Assembly: GCF_027941915.1 (NCBI RefSeq)
Contig: NZ_CP116009.1
Span: forward strand, 1,364,001-1,428,000
DNA from: Ramlibacter tataouinensis
GTDB lineage: Bacteria > Pseudomonadota > Gammaproteobacteria > Burkholderiales > Burkholderiaceae_C
Direction of reading: 5' to 3'
Length of the DNA: 64,000 bases
Shown here: positions 8,096-17,679 of the stretch, piece by piece
Position numbering within the stretch: the first letter of the stretch is position 1
Layout: each line of letters starts with the position of its first letter
Program-made: the position numbers and the translations under genes
Notes under the pieces: generated by a model
Seen by the model: the letters and a program-made list of their open reading frames with translations, nothing else
What the model was told of the DNA's origin: nothing
Databases searched by the model: none

Positions 8096-9145
8096 TCAGG
8101 GTTTGCCGGACACGCGCGCGCTCGACTCGCGCACGATCAGCCGGGTGTCGAGCAGCACCCGTTTCGGCTCGGCCGAACGGTTGGCCAGGCGGGCGAGCAG
8201 CGTCCGGATCGAGGACGCGCCCAGCTCGTAGGTCGGCTGGGAAACGACCGTGACCGCGGGGCGGACCACATCGGTCCAGAGGGCGTCGTCATAGCCCACC
8301 AGTGCGAGCTCGTCGGGGATGTCGACGCGGTGGCGCAGGAAGACCCGCATCGCCCCGAGCGTCATCAGGTTGTTGGCGACGATCAGCCCGTCCGGCCGCG
8401 GCTTGAGGTCGAGCAGCGCCAGCGCCTGGTTCTCGCCGCTCTCGAAGCTGTAGTCGCCGGGCAGCACCAGGTCCGGATCGAATTCCAGCCCGGCTTCCTT
8501 CAGCCCCTCCAGGTAGCCCTTGAACTTCTCGGAGGCGGTCCACAGGCCCGAGGGGCCTGCCAGCAGGGCGATCCGGCGGCAGCGGTTGGCCGCCAGGTGC
8601 AGCACGGCCTCGCGCGTGCCGGCGCGGGTGTTGACCAGCACCTGGTCCATGCCGGCGCCGCGGATGGCGCGGTCCATCGCCAGCACGGGCACGCCCCGCT
8701 CGATCGTCGACGAGAGCGCCTTCGTCGCGGTGGGCGACGACGACACGAGGACGATGCCGTCCACCTGGCGCTCTTCCAGCGTGCGCAGGGCCGCGACCTC
8801 CTGCGCCGGCTCGCCGTCCGAGTTGACGACCAGGGCGGTGTAGCCCTCGTCGCTGGCGACGTCCTGGATCGCTCGCACGGCGTCGCTGAAGTGGGCGTTG
8901 CCGATGTGCGGCACCACCACCCCCACGGTGTGGGACTTCTGCATCCGCAGCGTGCGGGCCGAGAAGTTCGGCCGGTAGTTCAGCCGCCTCACCACCTCCT
9001 CCACCTTCGCCTTGAGGTCGCCGGAGACGCGGGCATTGCCCTGCAGCACGCGCGACACGGTGGCGATGGAGACGCCGCTTTCCCGGGCGATCTCGCGGAT
9101 GCCGACGGGTTCTGGCAGGTTGGCGAGCGGACTGCTGGACTTCAT
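8096..9145 (-). CDS. LacI-family transcriptional regulator
   Basis: A 349-residue repressor. The DNA-binding domain is at about 14-60 (GIREIARESGVSIATVSRVL, then the hinge helix NYRPNFSARTLR). A periplasmic-binding-protein-like effector domain follows (VGVVVPHIGNAHFSDAVRAI onward). The start overlaps the SDR gene stop as ATGA. Two perfect GAAAACGTTTTC palindromes and one near-match flank the two transcription units of the island, so it probably controls both and its own gene. The inducer would be a metabolite of the imported compound. Confidence 0.95.
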   Translation of the reverse strand: MKSSSPLANLPEPVGIREIARESGVSIATVSRVLQGNARVSGDLKAKVEEVVRRLNYRPNFSARTLRMQKSHTVGVVVPHIGNAHFSDAVRAIQDVASDEGYTALVVNSDGEPAQEVAALRTLEERQVDGIVLVSSSPTATKALSSTIERGVPVLAMDRAIRGAGMDQVLVNTRAGTREAVLHLAANRCRRIALLAGPSGLWTASEKFKGYLEGLKEAGLEFDPDLVLPGDYSFESGENQALALLDLKPRPDGLIVANNLMTLGAMRVFLRHRVDIPDELALVGYDDALWTDVVRPAVTVVSQPTYELGASSIRTLLARLANRSAEPKRVLLDTRLIVRESSARVSGKP

Positions 9146-9981
9146 TGGTCTTGCAGGTGGGCGTGGGCGGCGCGCCGGAACCGTCCGAGCGCATCGGGCA
9201 AGGGCCGGTCCATCTCCGGCGGACGCAGCTGGGCGTGCATGCCGCCGTCAATGTAGAGCACCTGGCCGGTAATGTACGACGCGTCGGATGAGGCGAGGAA
9301 CGCCGCGCCGCTCGCGATGTCCTGGACCTGTCCGACCCGTCCGAGCGGTACGGGCCGGGCCCGCGTCCGCTGGCCCTCCAGCCCCTCGTGGTCGAAGAAC
9401 TCGGTGTGGATCGCGCCCGGGCCGATCGCATTGACGCGCACGCCGAACGGCGCCAGGTCGAGCGCCGCCGCGCGGGTGAAGCCTTCCACGCCGCCCTTGG
9501 AGGCGTCGTAGGCGGCCATCGCGCGATGGGCCCGGGTGGCGCCGAACGAGCTGAGGCAGACGATCGAGCCGTCGCGGCCCGCCTCCACCATGGAGCGCGC
9601 CGCCGTCTGGGTGCACAGGAACATGCTCTTGAGGTTGGTGCGCAGGACGTCGTCCCAGTGCGACTCGGTCATCTCCAGCAGGTGCGACACCGGCACCGAC
9701 CAGCCCGCGTTGTTCACCAGCACGTCGACGCCGCCCTGCCAGGCCTCGGCCTGCGCGAACATCGCCTCCACCTGCGGGCGGCTGCCCACGTCGGCGACGA
9801 TCGACAGCACCTGCGCGCCCTGCTCCCTCAGCTCGCCGGCCGTGAGCGCCAGCGCCTCCTCGGCGATGTCGTTGAGCACCAGCTTGCAGCCCTCGCGCGC
9901 CAGCCGCTGGGCGATGCCGCGGCCGATCCCCTGGGCGCTCCCGGTGACCACCGCCACCTTGCCGTGCAGGTCGTGATACAT
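9142..9981 (-). CDS. Short-chain dehydrogenase/reductase (SDR)
   Basis: A 279-residue classical SDR. It has TGSAQGIG at 13-20, NNAG near residue 90, the catalytic Ser in IVCLSSFG and the YxxxK pair in YDASK near 158-162; the C-terminus has GQVLYIDGG and a 30-residue tail. The ATG at 9981 (MYHDLHGKV) is chosen because the Rossmann fold begins at once; the upstream open frame is a shadow. It is flanked by the dehydratase gene (12 bases upstream) and the lacI-type gene (ATGA overlap). It likely oxidises a sugar to a lactone or a hydroxy acid to a keto acid. Confidence 0.9.
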   Translation of the reverse strand: MYHDLHGKVAVVTGSAQGIGRGIAQRLAREGCKLVLNDIAEEALALTAGELREQGAQVLSIVADVGSRPQVEAMFAQAEAWQGGVDVLVNNAGWSVPVSHLLEMTESHWDDVLRTNLKSMFLCTQTAARSMVEAGRDGSIVCLSSFGATRAHRAMAAYDASKGGVEGFTRAAALDLAPFGVRVNAIGPGAIHTEFFDHEGLEGQRTRARPVPLGRVGQVQDIASGAAFLASSDASYITGQVLYIDGGMHAQLRPPEMDRPLPDALGRFRRAAHAHLQDQ

Positions 9982-9992
9982 GCCCGTGCGCC

Positions 9993-11120
9993 TCACGCGA
10001 GCCTGAACTGCTCGACCGCCTGCGGATCGAACTCGACCCCGAGGCCGGGGACATCCGGGACCGCCAGGCAGCCGCCCTCGGGCCGCGCCCGCGACGCCGG
10101 GGTCAGCAGCCGCTCGAAGTTGAACACGTCCTTGGCCAGGTCGAAGTGCTCGACGACCATGCAGTTGGGCGTGGATGCGGCCAGGTGCACGTGCAGGTTG
10201 TGGTGCCAGTGGGGCGCCATCGGCACGTCGAACGAGGCGCACAGGGCCGCGATCCGGCGCCACTCGCTGATGCCGCCCACCACGGCCGCGTCGGCCTGGA
10301 CGATCGCGGCGGCGCCCTGCTCCATCAGCGCGCGGAAATCCCAGCGCGTCTGGTGGATCTCGCCGGTGGCGACCGGGGTTTCCAGCGCCGCCGCGACCCG
10401 CGCATGGCCGGCCACGTCTTCCGGCGACAGCGGCTCCTCGAACCACCACAGCCCCAGCGGGCCGGCGGCACGCTCGAAGGCCCGACCGGCCTCGATCGCC
10501 TCGGCCGCATGGCGGTAGGCGTTGTTGGCATCGAGCGAGAGCCGACCCTCGGGGCCGACCAGCTCGCGCGCCAGCTTCACGCGGGCGGCATCCTCGCGCA
10601 CCGTGCGGCCGCCCACCTTGATCTTGTGGTCGGTGAAGCCCAGCGCCTGGTTGCCGCGGATCTCGCGCTCGAGCTGCTCGAACGGATCGCCCGCCCGGTA
10701 GTAGCCGCCGGACGCATAGGCCGGCACCTTGTCCTTCCAGCCGCCCAGGAACTTGGCCAGCGGCAGGCCGGCCTTGCGCGAGACGAGGTCGAACAGCGCG
10801 ATGTCGATCGCCGACATCGAGCGCAGCACCGCGCCGCGCCGCCCGATCAGCAGGGCCTCCTGGTACATGTCCTTCCAGGCACCCTCGATGTCGTGCACCG
10901 GCCGCCCGCGCAGCACCGGCAGCAGCGACTGCAGCACGGTATCGCGCACCGCCCGCCCGCCGGTGGTGCCGGCATAGGTGTAGCCGGTGCCGGTGCTCCC
11001 GTCCTCGTCCTCGACGGTGACGATCACGTACTCGCGCGCATGCACCGTGCGGCTCGACATGCTGGTGACGATCTCCAGCGGCACGGAGACGGCGACCGCC
11101 GTCACTTGCTTGATCAGCAT
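9993..11120 (-). CDS. Enolase-superfamily (MR/MLE) acid-sugar dehydratase-like protein
   Basis: A 375-residue member of the mandelate racemase/muconate lactonising subgroup. Its N-terminal capping domain ends near 120. In the barrel, K166-x-K168 (HKIKVG) is the acid/base pair, and metal ligands are D197 (LDANNAY), E228 or E229 (WWFEEP) and E254 (ATGE). A HWHH segment near the end could supply the opposing His. The family abstracts a proton alpha to a carboxylate; in sugar-acid clusters it usually dehydrates to a 2-keto-3-deoxy acid. It lies 20 bases after the bicupin gene and ahead of the SDR gene. Confidence 0.92.
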   Translation of the reverse strand: MLIKQVTAVAVSVPLEIVTSMSSRTVHAREYVIVTVEDEDGSTGTGYTYAGTTGGRAVRDTVLQSLLPVLRGRPVHDIEGAWKDMYQEALLIGRRGAVLRSMSAIDIALFDLVSRKAGLPLAKFLGGWKDKVPAYASGGYYRAGDPFEQLEREIRGNQALGFTDHKIKVGGRTVREDAARVKLARELVGPEGRLSLDANNAYRHAAEAIEAGRAFERAAGPLGLWWFEEPLSPEDVAGHARVAAALETPVATGEIHQTRWDFRALMEQGAAAIVQADAAVVGGISEWRRIAALCASFDVPMAPHWHHNLHVHLAASTPNCMVVEHFDLAKDVFNFERLLTPASRARPEGGCLAVPDVPGLGVEFDPQAVEQFRLA

Positions 11121-11139
11121 CGAAATGGCTCCAGCGGGT

Positions 11140-11829
11140 TTACAGGGGCGGCGCGTCGGACAGGCACAGCAGGCCGACCACGGTCAGCGGGCTGTCACCC
11201 ACGTTGCGGAAGAAGTGCGGCCGCCCCGGCGGCAGCCAGAAGCAGTTGGAGCCGTCCATGGCGTACTGCCACTCGTACTCGCCGCCCGGCAGGCCCACGT
11301 GCACGATGGCGAAGCCGCCGGAGATCGCGTAGACGACTTCCCGGTCGTCATGGGTCCACGAGGGCGACTGCTCGCCGGCCGCGACGGTGAATTTCCGGCA
11401 GGCCAGCCGTTGCAGGCCGTCGGCGCCGTGGGGCACCAGGTAGTCGCCGGTGTCCGGCAGCGCTTGCGCGGCCGGCGCGGGATGCGACAGGTCGGCGCTG
11501 ATGAGGATGTGCTCGAGCACGTCCTCGCCCGTGTTCACCACGTGGTGCGCGATCCCGCCCGGGATGGTCACGGCGGAGCCGGGACCGACCTCGACGTACT
11601 CGGCGCCGCGCAGCACCTTGCCGCGGCCGCGCCGGAAATAGATCACCTCCTCGGAATCACCCTCCGCATGGACCGGCGACTTGCCCCCGGCGAAGTACGT
11701 GGACTGCTCCACGGCCAGCACGCTGCTGGCCAGCAGGTCCGCGCGGCGGAACACGGTGCGCACCAGGCGGTGGTTCTCGTTCATCGTCGGCTGGGTGGGC
11801 AGGGTGGCCAGCCTCATTCGGGTTCCCAT
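11140..11829 (-). CDS. Bicupin protein, first gene of the catabolic island
   Basis: A 229-residue protein with two cupin modules. The first has PVHAEGDSEEVIYFRRGRG and PGGIAHHVVN near residues 52-100; the second has SWTHDDREVVYAISGG and PPGRPHFFRN near 157-210. His/Glu metal-ligand positions are recognisable in both. It has no signal peptide. Bicupins include isomerases, dioxygenases and sensor-like proteins; none can be chosen here. It directly follows a perfect GAAAACGTTTTC operator (11851-11862) and is the first gene of the transcript leading to the dehydratase, SDR and LacI genes. Confidence 0.85.
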   Translation of the reverse strand: MGTRMRLATLPTQPTMNENHRLVRTVFRRADLLASSVLAVEQSTYFAGGKSPVHAEGDSEEVIYFRRGRGKVLRGAEYVEVGPGSAVTIPGGIAHHVVNTGEDVLEHILISADLSHPAPAAQALPDTGDYLVPHGADGLQRLACRKFTVAAGEQSPSWTHDDREVVYAISGGFAIVHVGLPGGEYEWQYAMDGSNCFWLPPGRPHFFRNVGDSPLTVVGLLCLSDAPPL

Positions 11830-11850
11830 CGGTTCTCCTGTGATTTGCTA

Positions 11851-11862
11851 GAAAACGTTTTC
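11851..11862. promoter_or_regulatory. LacI-family operator upstream of the bicupin gene
   Basis: GAAAACGTTTTC, identical to the site at 8048-8059, lying 22 bases before the bicupin start codon. A repressor bound here would block the bicupin-dehydratase-SDR-lacI transcript. Confidence 0.8.
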
Positions 11863-12021
11863 ACGAACTATGACCGTAGAACCCCTTCGTGTCAACACCC
11901 TCGGCCAAGAAGTCGAGTTCCGGTCAAGAGCCGATCCCTCCAGGAGAAACCGGGGAAGGCGGTGCAGGCGAGCGTTCCCTGGGTGGGGCGCAACCGGCTT
12001 CGCCACACCGCCCGGAAATCT

Positions 12022-12033
12022 GGAAACGTTTTC
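12022..12033. promoter_or_regulatory. Auxiliary LacI-family operator-like site
   Basis: GGAAACGTTTTC, one base different from the two perfect operators. It lies about 171 bases upstream of the 11851 site, in the non-coding stretch between the bicupin gene and nirE. Paired operators at this distance allow DNA looping by tetrameric LacI-type repressors. Nothing else recognisable is in this 273-base gap. Confidence 0.55.
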
Positions 12034-12102
12034 GCAGCAAGCCGACGGGAGCCAAGCTGGAAGGAAGCGGTGCGCGGGCGCTGCCGGGGCGCGGCCCGGT
12101 CC

Positions 12103-12945
12103 TCAGGCGAACTGCGTCTCGCGCGCCCGCGCCGGCGGCGCCGGCGCGAACCAGCCCAGCTCGCCGTGCAGCCGCACGACGTCGCCGACCACGATCAGCG
12201 CCGGCGCCGCCACGCGGTGCTGCGCCGCCAGTGCCGGCAGACCGCCGAGCGCGCCCTCGATCACGCGCTGGCGCGGCGCGGTGGCCTGCTCCACCAGCGC
12301 CGCCGGCGTCGCCGGCGGCAGGCCGTGGGCCATCAGCTCGCGGCAGATCGTGTCCAGCCGCGCCAGCCCCATGTAGATCACCGCGGTCTGGTTCGGGCGC
12401 GCCAGAGCGGCCCAGTCCGGCTCCTCGCCGCCGTCACGGCAGTGGCCGGTGGCGAACACCACGCTGGAGGCCAGGCCGCGGTGCGTGAGCGGAATGCCGG
12501 CATACGCCGCCATGCCCTGGGCCGAGGTGATGCCCGGCACCACCTCGAACGGAATCCCGGCCTGCGCGAGCGCCATCGCCTCCTCCGCGCCGCGGCCGAA
12601 GACGTAGGGGTCGCCGCCCTTGAGGCGCACCACGTCCAGGCCCTCGCCCGCCAGCCGCACCAGCAGCGCGTTGGTCTCCTCCTGCGGCAGCGAGTGGTTG
12701 CGGTTGCGCTTGCCCACGCAGATGCGGCGCGCTTGCGCGGGCAGCAGCGCCATCACGTCCTCGCCGACCAGGTGGTCGTACAGCACCACCCGGGCACGGG
12801 ACAACAGGCGCGCGGCCTTCAGCGTGAGCAGGTCCGCATCGCCCGGGCCCGCGCCCACCAGCCAGACCTTGCCGGGCCGCCCTGCGGCGGCGGCGCGTCC
12901 CAGGGGTGCCACGACGGCATCGCGTTCGAACGTCATGGCCCGCAT
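12103..12945 (-). CDS. nirE: Uroporphyrinogen-III C-methyltransferase, NirE type
   Basis: A 280-residue SUMT that methylates uroporphyrinogen III to precorrin-2, the first committed step to sirohaem and haem d1. SAM-binding VGAGPGD is near residues 30-36; RLKGGDPYVFGRGAEE near 107 and PGITSAQGMAAYAGIPLTHR near 138 are typical. It is transcribed away from nirS, with only 106 bases between them containing a perfect FNR/Dnr box. Because it adjoins the full haem d1 set it is called nirE; the same protein could also serve sirohaem synthesis. The start is not well fixed: a second Met at residue 4 is equally possible. Confidence 0.9.
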   Translation of the reverse strand: MRAMTFERDAVVAPLGRAAAAGRPGKVWLVGAGPGDADLLTLKAARLLSRARVVLYDHLVGEDVMALLPAQARRICVGKRNRNHSLPQEETNALLVRLAGEGLDVVRLKGGDPYVFGRGAEEAMALAQAGIPFEVVPGITSAQGMAAYAGIPLTHRGLASSVVFATGHCRDGGEEPDWAALARPNQTAVIYMGLARLDTICRELMAHGLPPATPAALVEQATAPRQRVIEGALGGLPALAAQHRVAAPALIVVGDVVRLHGELGWFAPAPPARARETQFA

Positions 12946-12971
12946 GGTGGCCGCCGGGCGCCGCCGCGACC

Positions 12972-12985
12972 TTGAACCAAGTCAA
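12972..12985. promoter_or_regulatory. FNR/Dnr box upstream of nirS
   Basis: TTGAACCAAGTCAA, matching TTGA-N6-TCAA exactly. The centre is 73 bases before the nirS start, which allows a class II promoter with the transcript start near 13020. It likely binds the Dnr-type regulator encoded at 23314-24018, or FNR. Confidence 0.82.
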
Positions 12986-13030
12986 GGACATGCGCAGGGT
13001 TGCTCCGGATCATCCAGCGCAACCACTTAG

Positions 13031-14782
<1,752 letters not shown>

Positions 14783-14805
14783 TCCGCCATCGAAGGAGTC
14801 GACAG

Positions 14806-15123
14806 ATGAAACTGATGAACAAGCACCTGGCCCTGCTGGCCGTCGCCACCGCGTTCTCGGCCGGGGCCTGGGCCAATCCCGAGGCCGCCATGAACAAGGC
14901 CGGCTGCATGGCCTGCCACTCGAAGGACAAGAGGCTCGTGGGCCCGTCCTTCAAGGACATCGCGGCCAAGTACAAGGGCCAGGACGTGGTCGCCAGGCTG
15001 ATGGACAAGGTCCGCAAGGGCGGCAGCGGTGTCTTCGGCCCGGTGCCGATGGCGCCCAACACGCCGGCCCAGATCAACGACGCCGACCTGAAGGCGGCCG
15101 TCGAGTTCATCCTCAAGAGCTGA
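14806..15123 (+). CDS. nirM: Cytochrome c551, electron donor to NirS
   Basis: A 105-residue periplasmic cytochrome with a signal peptide ending AWA at about 23, one haem motif CMACH at 34-38, and a likely axial Met82 in FGPVPMAPN. GAAGGAG lies nine bases before the ATG. It sits 23 bases after nirS and five before nirC. Family size and motif spacing match cytochrome c551 (NirM), which delivers electrons from the bc1 complex to nitrite reductase. Confidence 0.93.
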   Translation: MKLMNKHLALLAVATAFSAGAWANPEAAMNKAGCMACHSKDKRLVGPSFKDIAAKYKGQDVVARLMDKVRKGGSGVFGPVPMAPNTPAQINDADLKAAVEFILKS

Positions 15124-15127
15124 AGCC

Positions 15128-15466
15128 ATGAAGCCCGCGTCAGTCGCTTGCTGGCTGTCCGCGCTGGCGCTCGCCGCCGCCGCGGCGCAGGCCGAGCCGG
15201 CGCCCGACGCGGCCCGCCAGCGCGAGCTGGTGCGCCTGGTGCGGCAGGACTGCGGGTCCTGCCACGGCATGCGCCTGACCGGCGGGCTCGGCCCTGCGCT
15301 CGATGCGCAGCGGCTGGCCGACTGGCCGCTGGATTCGCTGGTGGCCACCATCTACAAGGGCCGCCCCGGCACGCCGATGCCGGGCTGGTCCGCCCTCTTG
15401 TCCGAAGCCGACGCGACCTGGATCGCGCAGCAGCTGCGGCAAGGTTTCCCCTCGGAGGCAAGATGA
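15128..15466 (+). CDS. nirC: NirC-type monohaem cytochrome c55x
   Basis: A 112-residue periplasmic cytochrome with a signal peptide (cleavage near AQA/EPAP at 22), haem site CGSCH at 42-46 and a probable axial Met84 in GTPMPGW. The stop overlaps the nirF start as ATGA. NirC is found in many nir clusters as an electron carrier for cd1 maturation or for NirS itself. The short C-terminal domain and its position between nirM and nirF support the name. Confidence 0.88.
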   Translation: MKPASVACWLSALALAAAAAQAEPAPDAARQRELVRLVRQDCGSCHGMRLTGGLGPALDAQRLADWPLDSLVATIYKGRPGTPMPGWSALLSEADATWIAQQLRQGFPSEAR

Positions 15467-16659
15467 AGCGGCGCACGCTGCTCGCGGCCGGCGGCGGCGC
15501 CCTGCTGGCCGGCTGCGCGTCCTGGCCCGGCAGCGCGCCGGCCCGCGGCACCGGCGACCTGGGCGTGGTGGTGGCCCGCGCCACCGGCCAGCTGGCCGTG
15601 GTCGACACCACCGAACGCCGCATCCTGGGCACCATCGACGGCCTGGGCGACCTGTCGCATGCCAGCGTGGTCTATGCGCGCGACGGCGCCCATGCCTTCG
15701 TGTTCGGCCGCGACGGCGCCATGAGCCAGGTGCACCTGCCCAGCCGCCGCGTGCTGGCCCGGCTGATGCAGGCCGGCAACAGCATCGGCGGCGCGATCTC
15801 GCAGGACGGCACCCTGGTCGCCGCGCAGAACTACGCCCCCGGCGGCGTGCGCGTGTTCGACGCCCGCACCCTGGCGCCGATCGCCGACATCCCGGCCACC
15901 TACACCGCGGCCGACGGCTCGCAGCAGCGCTCGCGCGTGGTCGGCCTGGCCGACCTGCCGGGCCGCCGCTTCGTCTTCAGCCTGTTCGACGCCGACCAGG
16001 TCTGGGTCGCCGATCTCTCCGATGCCGCGCAACCGAAGATCACGAAGTTCGAAGGCATCGGCCGCCAGCCCTACGACGCGCTGCTCACGCCCGATGGCCG
16101 CCACTACCTGGCGGGTTTGTTCGGCGAGGACGGCCTGGCGATGATCGACTTCTGGTCGCCGCAGCCGCGCGCGCGCCGCATCCTGGCCGGCTACGGCCGC
16201 GGCCAGCAGCCGCTGCCCGTCTACAAGATGCCGCACCTGCGCGGCTGGGCGGTGGCCGGGCGCCACGCCTGGCTGCCGGCCATCGGCCGCCACGAGCTGC
16301 TGGTGGTGGACACCGCCACCTGGGAAGAAGTGGGCCGGGTGCCGGTCGCCGGCCAGCCGGTGTTCGTGATGGCGCGCCCCGACGGCCGCCAGGTCTGGGT
16401 CAACTTCGCGGTGCCCGACTACCACAAGGTGCAGGTGGTCGACACCGTCAGCCGGCAGGTGGTGCGCACCCTGGAGCCGGGCAAGGCGGTGTTGCACATG
16501 GAGTTCACGCCGCGCGGCGAAGCGGTCTGGATCAGCTCGCGCGACGCCAACCACGTCAGCGTGATCGACACCGCCCGCTTCGACACCCTGGCCCGGCTGC
16601 CGGTGGAGCAGCCCAGCGGCATCTTCTTCACCTCGCGCGCCGCGCGCATCGGGCTCTAG
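15463..16659 (+). CDS. nirF: Haem d1 biosynthesis protein NirF, lipoprotein
   Basis: A 398-residue beta-propeller protein. The N-terminus MKRRTLLAAGGGALLAGC carries a lipobox with Cys18, so it should be membrane-anchored on the periplasmic side. It resembles the d1 domain of NirS (repeating HVSVIDT-like blades) but lacks the cytochrome c domain. NirF acts in a late step of haem d1 formation, described as a dehydrogenase on the precursor. The start at 15463 is set by the ATGA overlap with nirC; the longer upstream frame is a shadow. Confidence 0.93.
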   Translation: MKRRTLLAAGGGALLAGCASWPGSAPARGTGDLGVVVARATGQLAVVDTTERRILGTIDGLGDLSHASVVYARDGAHAFVFGRDGAMSQVHLPSRRVLARLMQAGNSIGGAISQDGTLVAAQNYAPGGVRVFDARTLAPIADIPATYTAADGSQQRSRVVGLADLPGRRFVFSLFDADQVWVADLSDAAQPKITKFEGIGRQPYDALLTPDGRHYLAGLFGEDGLAMIDFWSPQPRARRILAGYGRGQQPLPVYKMPHLRGWAVAGRHAWLPAIGRHELLVVDTATWEEVGRVPVAGQPVFVMARPDGRQVWVNFAVPDYHKVQVVDTVSRQVVRTLEPGKAVLHMEFTPRGEAVWISSRDANHVSVIDTARFDTLARLPVEQPSGIFFTSRAARIGL

Positions 16660-16668
16660 GAGCGGCGG

Positions 16669-17679
16669 ATGGTGCGCCCGGTGGTCCTGCAAGGCGCTTC
16701 GCTGCAGTTGCTCAACCGGCTGCAGCGCGATTTCCCGTTCGAGCCGCAGCCGTTCAAGGCGGTGGCCGCATCGCTCGGCCTGGGCGAATCGCAGGCGATC
16801 GAGCGGCTGCGCGGCCTGCGCCAGCGCGGCGTGCTCGGGCGCATCGGCGCGGTCTGGAATCCGGGTGCGGGCGGTGCCGCGGCGCTCTGCGCGCTGGCCG
16901 TGCCGCCGGCTCGCCTGGCCGAAGTCGCCCAGCTGGTGAGCGACGAGCCCACCGTCAACCACAACTACGAGCGTGAGCACGACTGGAGCCTGTGGTACGT
17001 GCTCACCGCCGGCGACGCGCGGCGGGTGCGCGAGACCGCGGCGCGGCTGGCGCAACAGGCCGGCACGCCGTCGCTGTTCCTGCCGATGGTGCGGGCCTAC
17101 CGCATCGACCTCGGCTTCGATTTGTGCGGCACGCATGCGCCGGCGCTGGCGGCGCCGTTCGTCCAGCCGCGCGGCACGCCGGTGGCCGCGGCCGAGCGGC
17201 CGCTGGCGGCGCTGGCCGAACAGGGCCTGGCGCTGGTGCCGCGCCCCTACGACCTGTGGGCGGCCGAACTGGGCTGGCCGCTCGAAGCCGTGCTGCAACT
17301 GCTGCGACGCTGGCAGGCCGGCGGCACCCTGCGCCGCTTCGGCGCCGTGGTGCGCCACCACGAGGCCGGCTTCGGCGCCAACGCCATGACCGTGGTGCAG
17401 GCGCCGGCCGCGCAAGTCGATTCGCTCGGTGCCGCGCTGGCGGCCCAGCCCGGCGTCACCCTGGCCTACCAGCGCGTGCCCGACACCGGCTGGCCCTACA
17501 ACCTGTACTTCATGGTGCATGGCCGCGAACGCGCCGTCGTGCAACACCTCATCGCGCAGGCGCTGGCGCGCAGCGGCGCCCACCGCCATCCGCACGCCAC
17601 CCTGTTCAGCGGCCGCCGCTTCAAGCAGACCGGCGGGCGCTACTTCACCGACGCGGCGCCGGTCGCCTGCCCCGCCTGA
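16669..17679 (+). CDS. nirDL: NirDL fusion, sirohaem decarboxylase subunit
   Basis: A 336-residue protein made of two AsnC/Lrp-like units: residues about 1-160 resemble NirD and about 170-330 resemble NirL. Each unit starts with a degenerate helix-turn-helix (RLRGLRQRGVLGRIGAV; LLRRWQAGGTLRRFGAV) and ends in a RAM-like fold. Together with NirG and NirH it decarboxylates 12,18-didecarboxysirohaem precursors on the way to haem d1. In P. aeruginosa nirD and nirL are separate; fusion is a known alternative. The stop overlaps the ctaA start (TGATG). Confidence 0.92.
   Translation: MVRPVVLQGASLQLLNRLQRDFPFEPQPFKAVAASLGLGESQAIERLRGLRQRGVLGRIGAVWNPGAGGAAALCALAVPPARLAEVAQLVSDEPTVNHNYEREHDWSLWYVLTAGDARRVRETAARLAQQAGTPSLFLPMVRAYRIDLGFDLCGTHAPALAAPFVQPRGTPVAAAERPLAALAEQGLALVPRPYDLWAAELGWPLEAVLQLLRRWQAGGTLRRFGAVVRHHEAGFGANAMTVVQAPAAQVDSLGAALAAQPGVTLAYQRVPDTGWPYNLYFMVHGRERAVVQHLIAQALARSGAHRHPHATLFSGRRFKQTGGRYFTDAAPVACPA

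Noticed and set aside
6250-11829. A confirmed sulfoquinovose (sulfo-Entner-Doudoroff) cluster
   Set aside because: Several enzyme types match, but there is no sulfoquinovosidase, no IlvD-type dehydratase and no recognised KDSG aldolase. Kept only as a hypothesis.
11870-12376. Plus-strand open frame of 168 codons between the bicupin gene and nirE
   Set aside because: It overlaps the operator region and runs into nirE on the other strand; it has no ribosome site and no homologous pattern.
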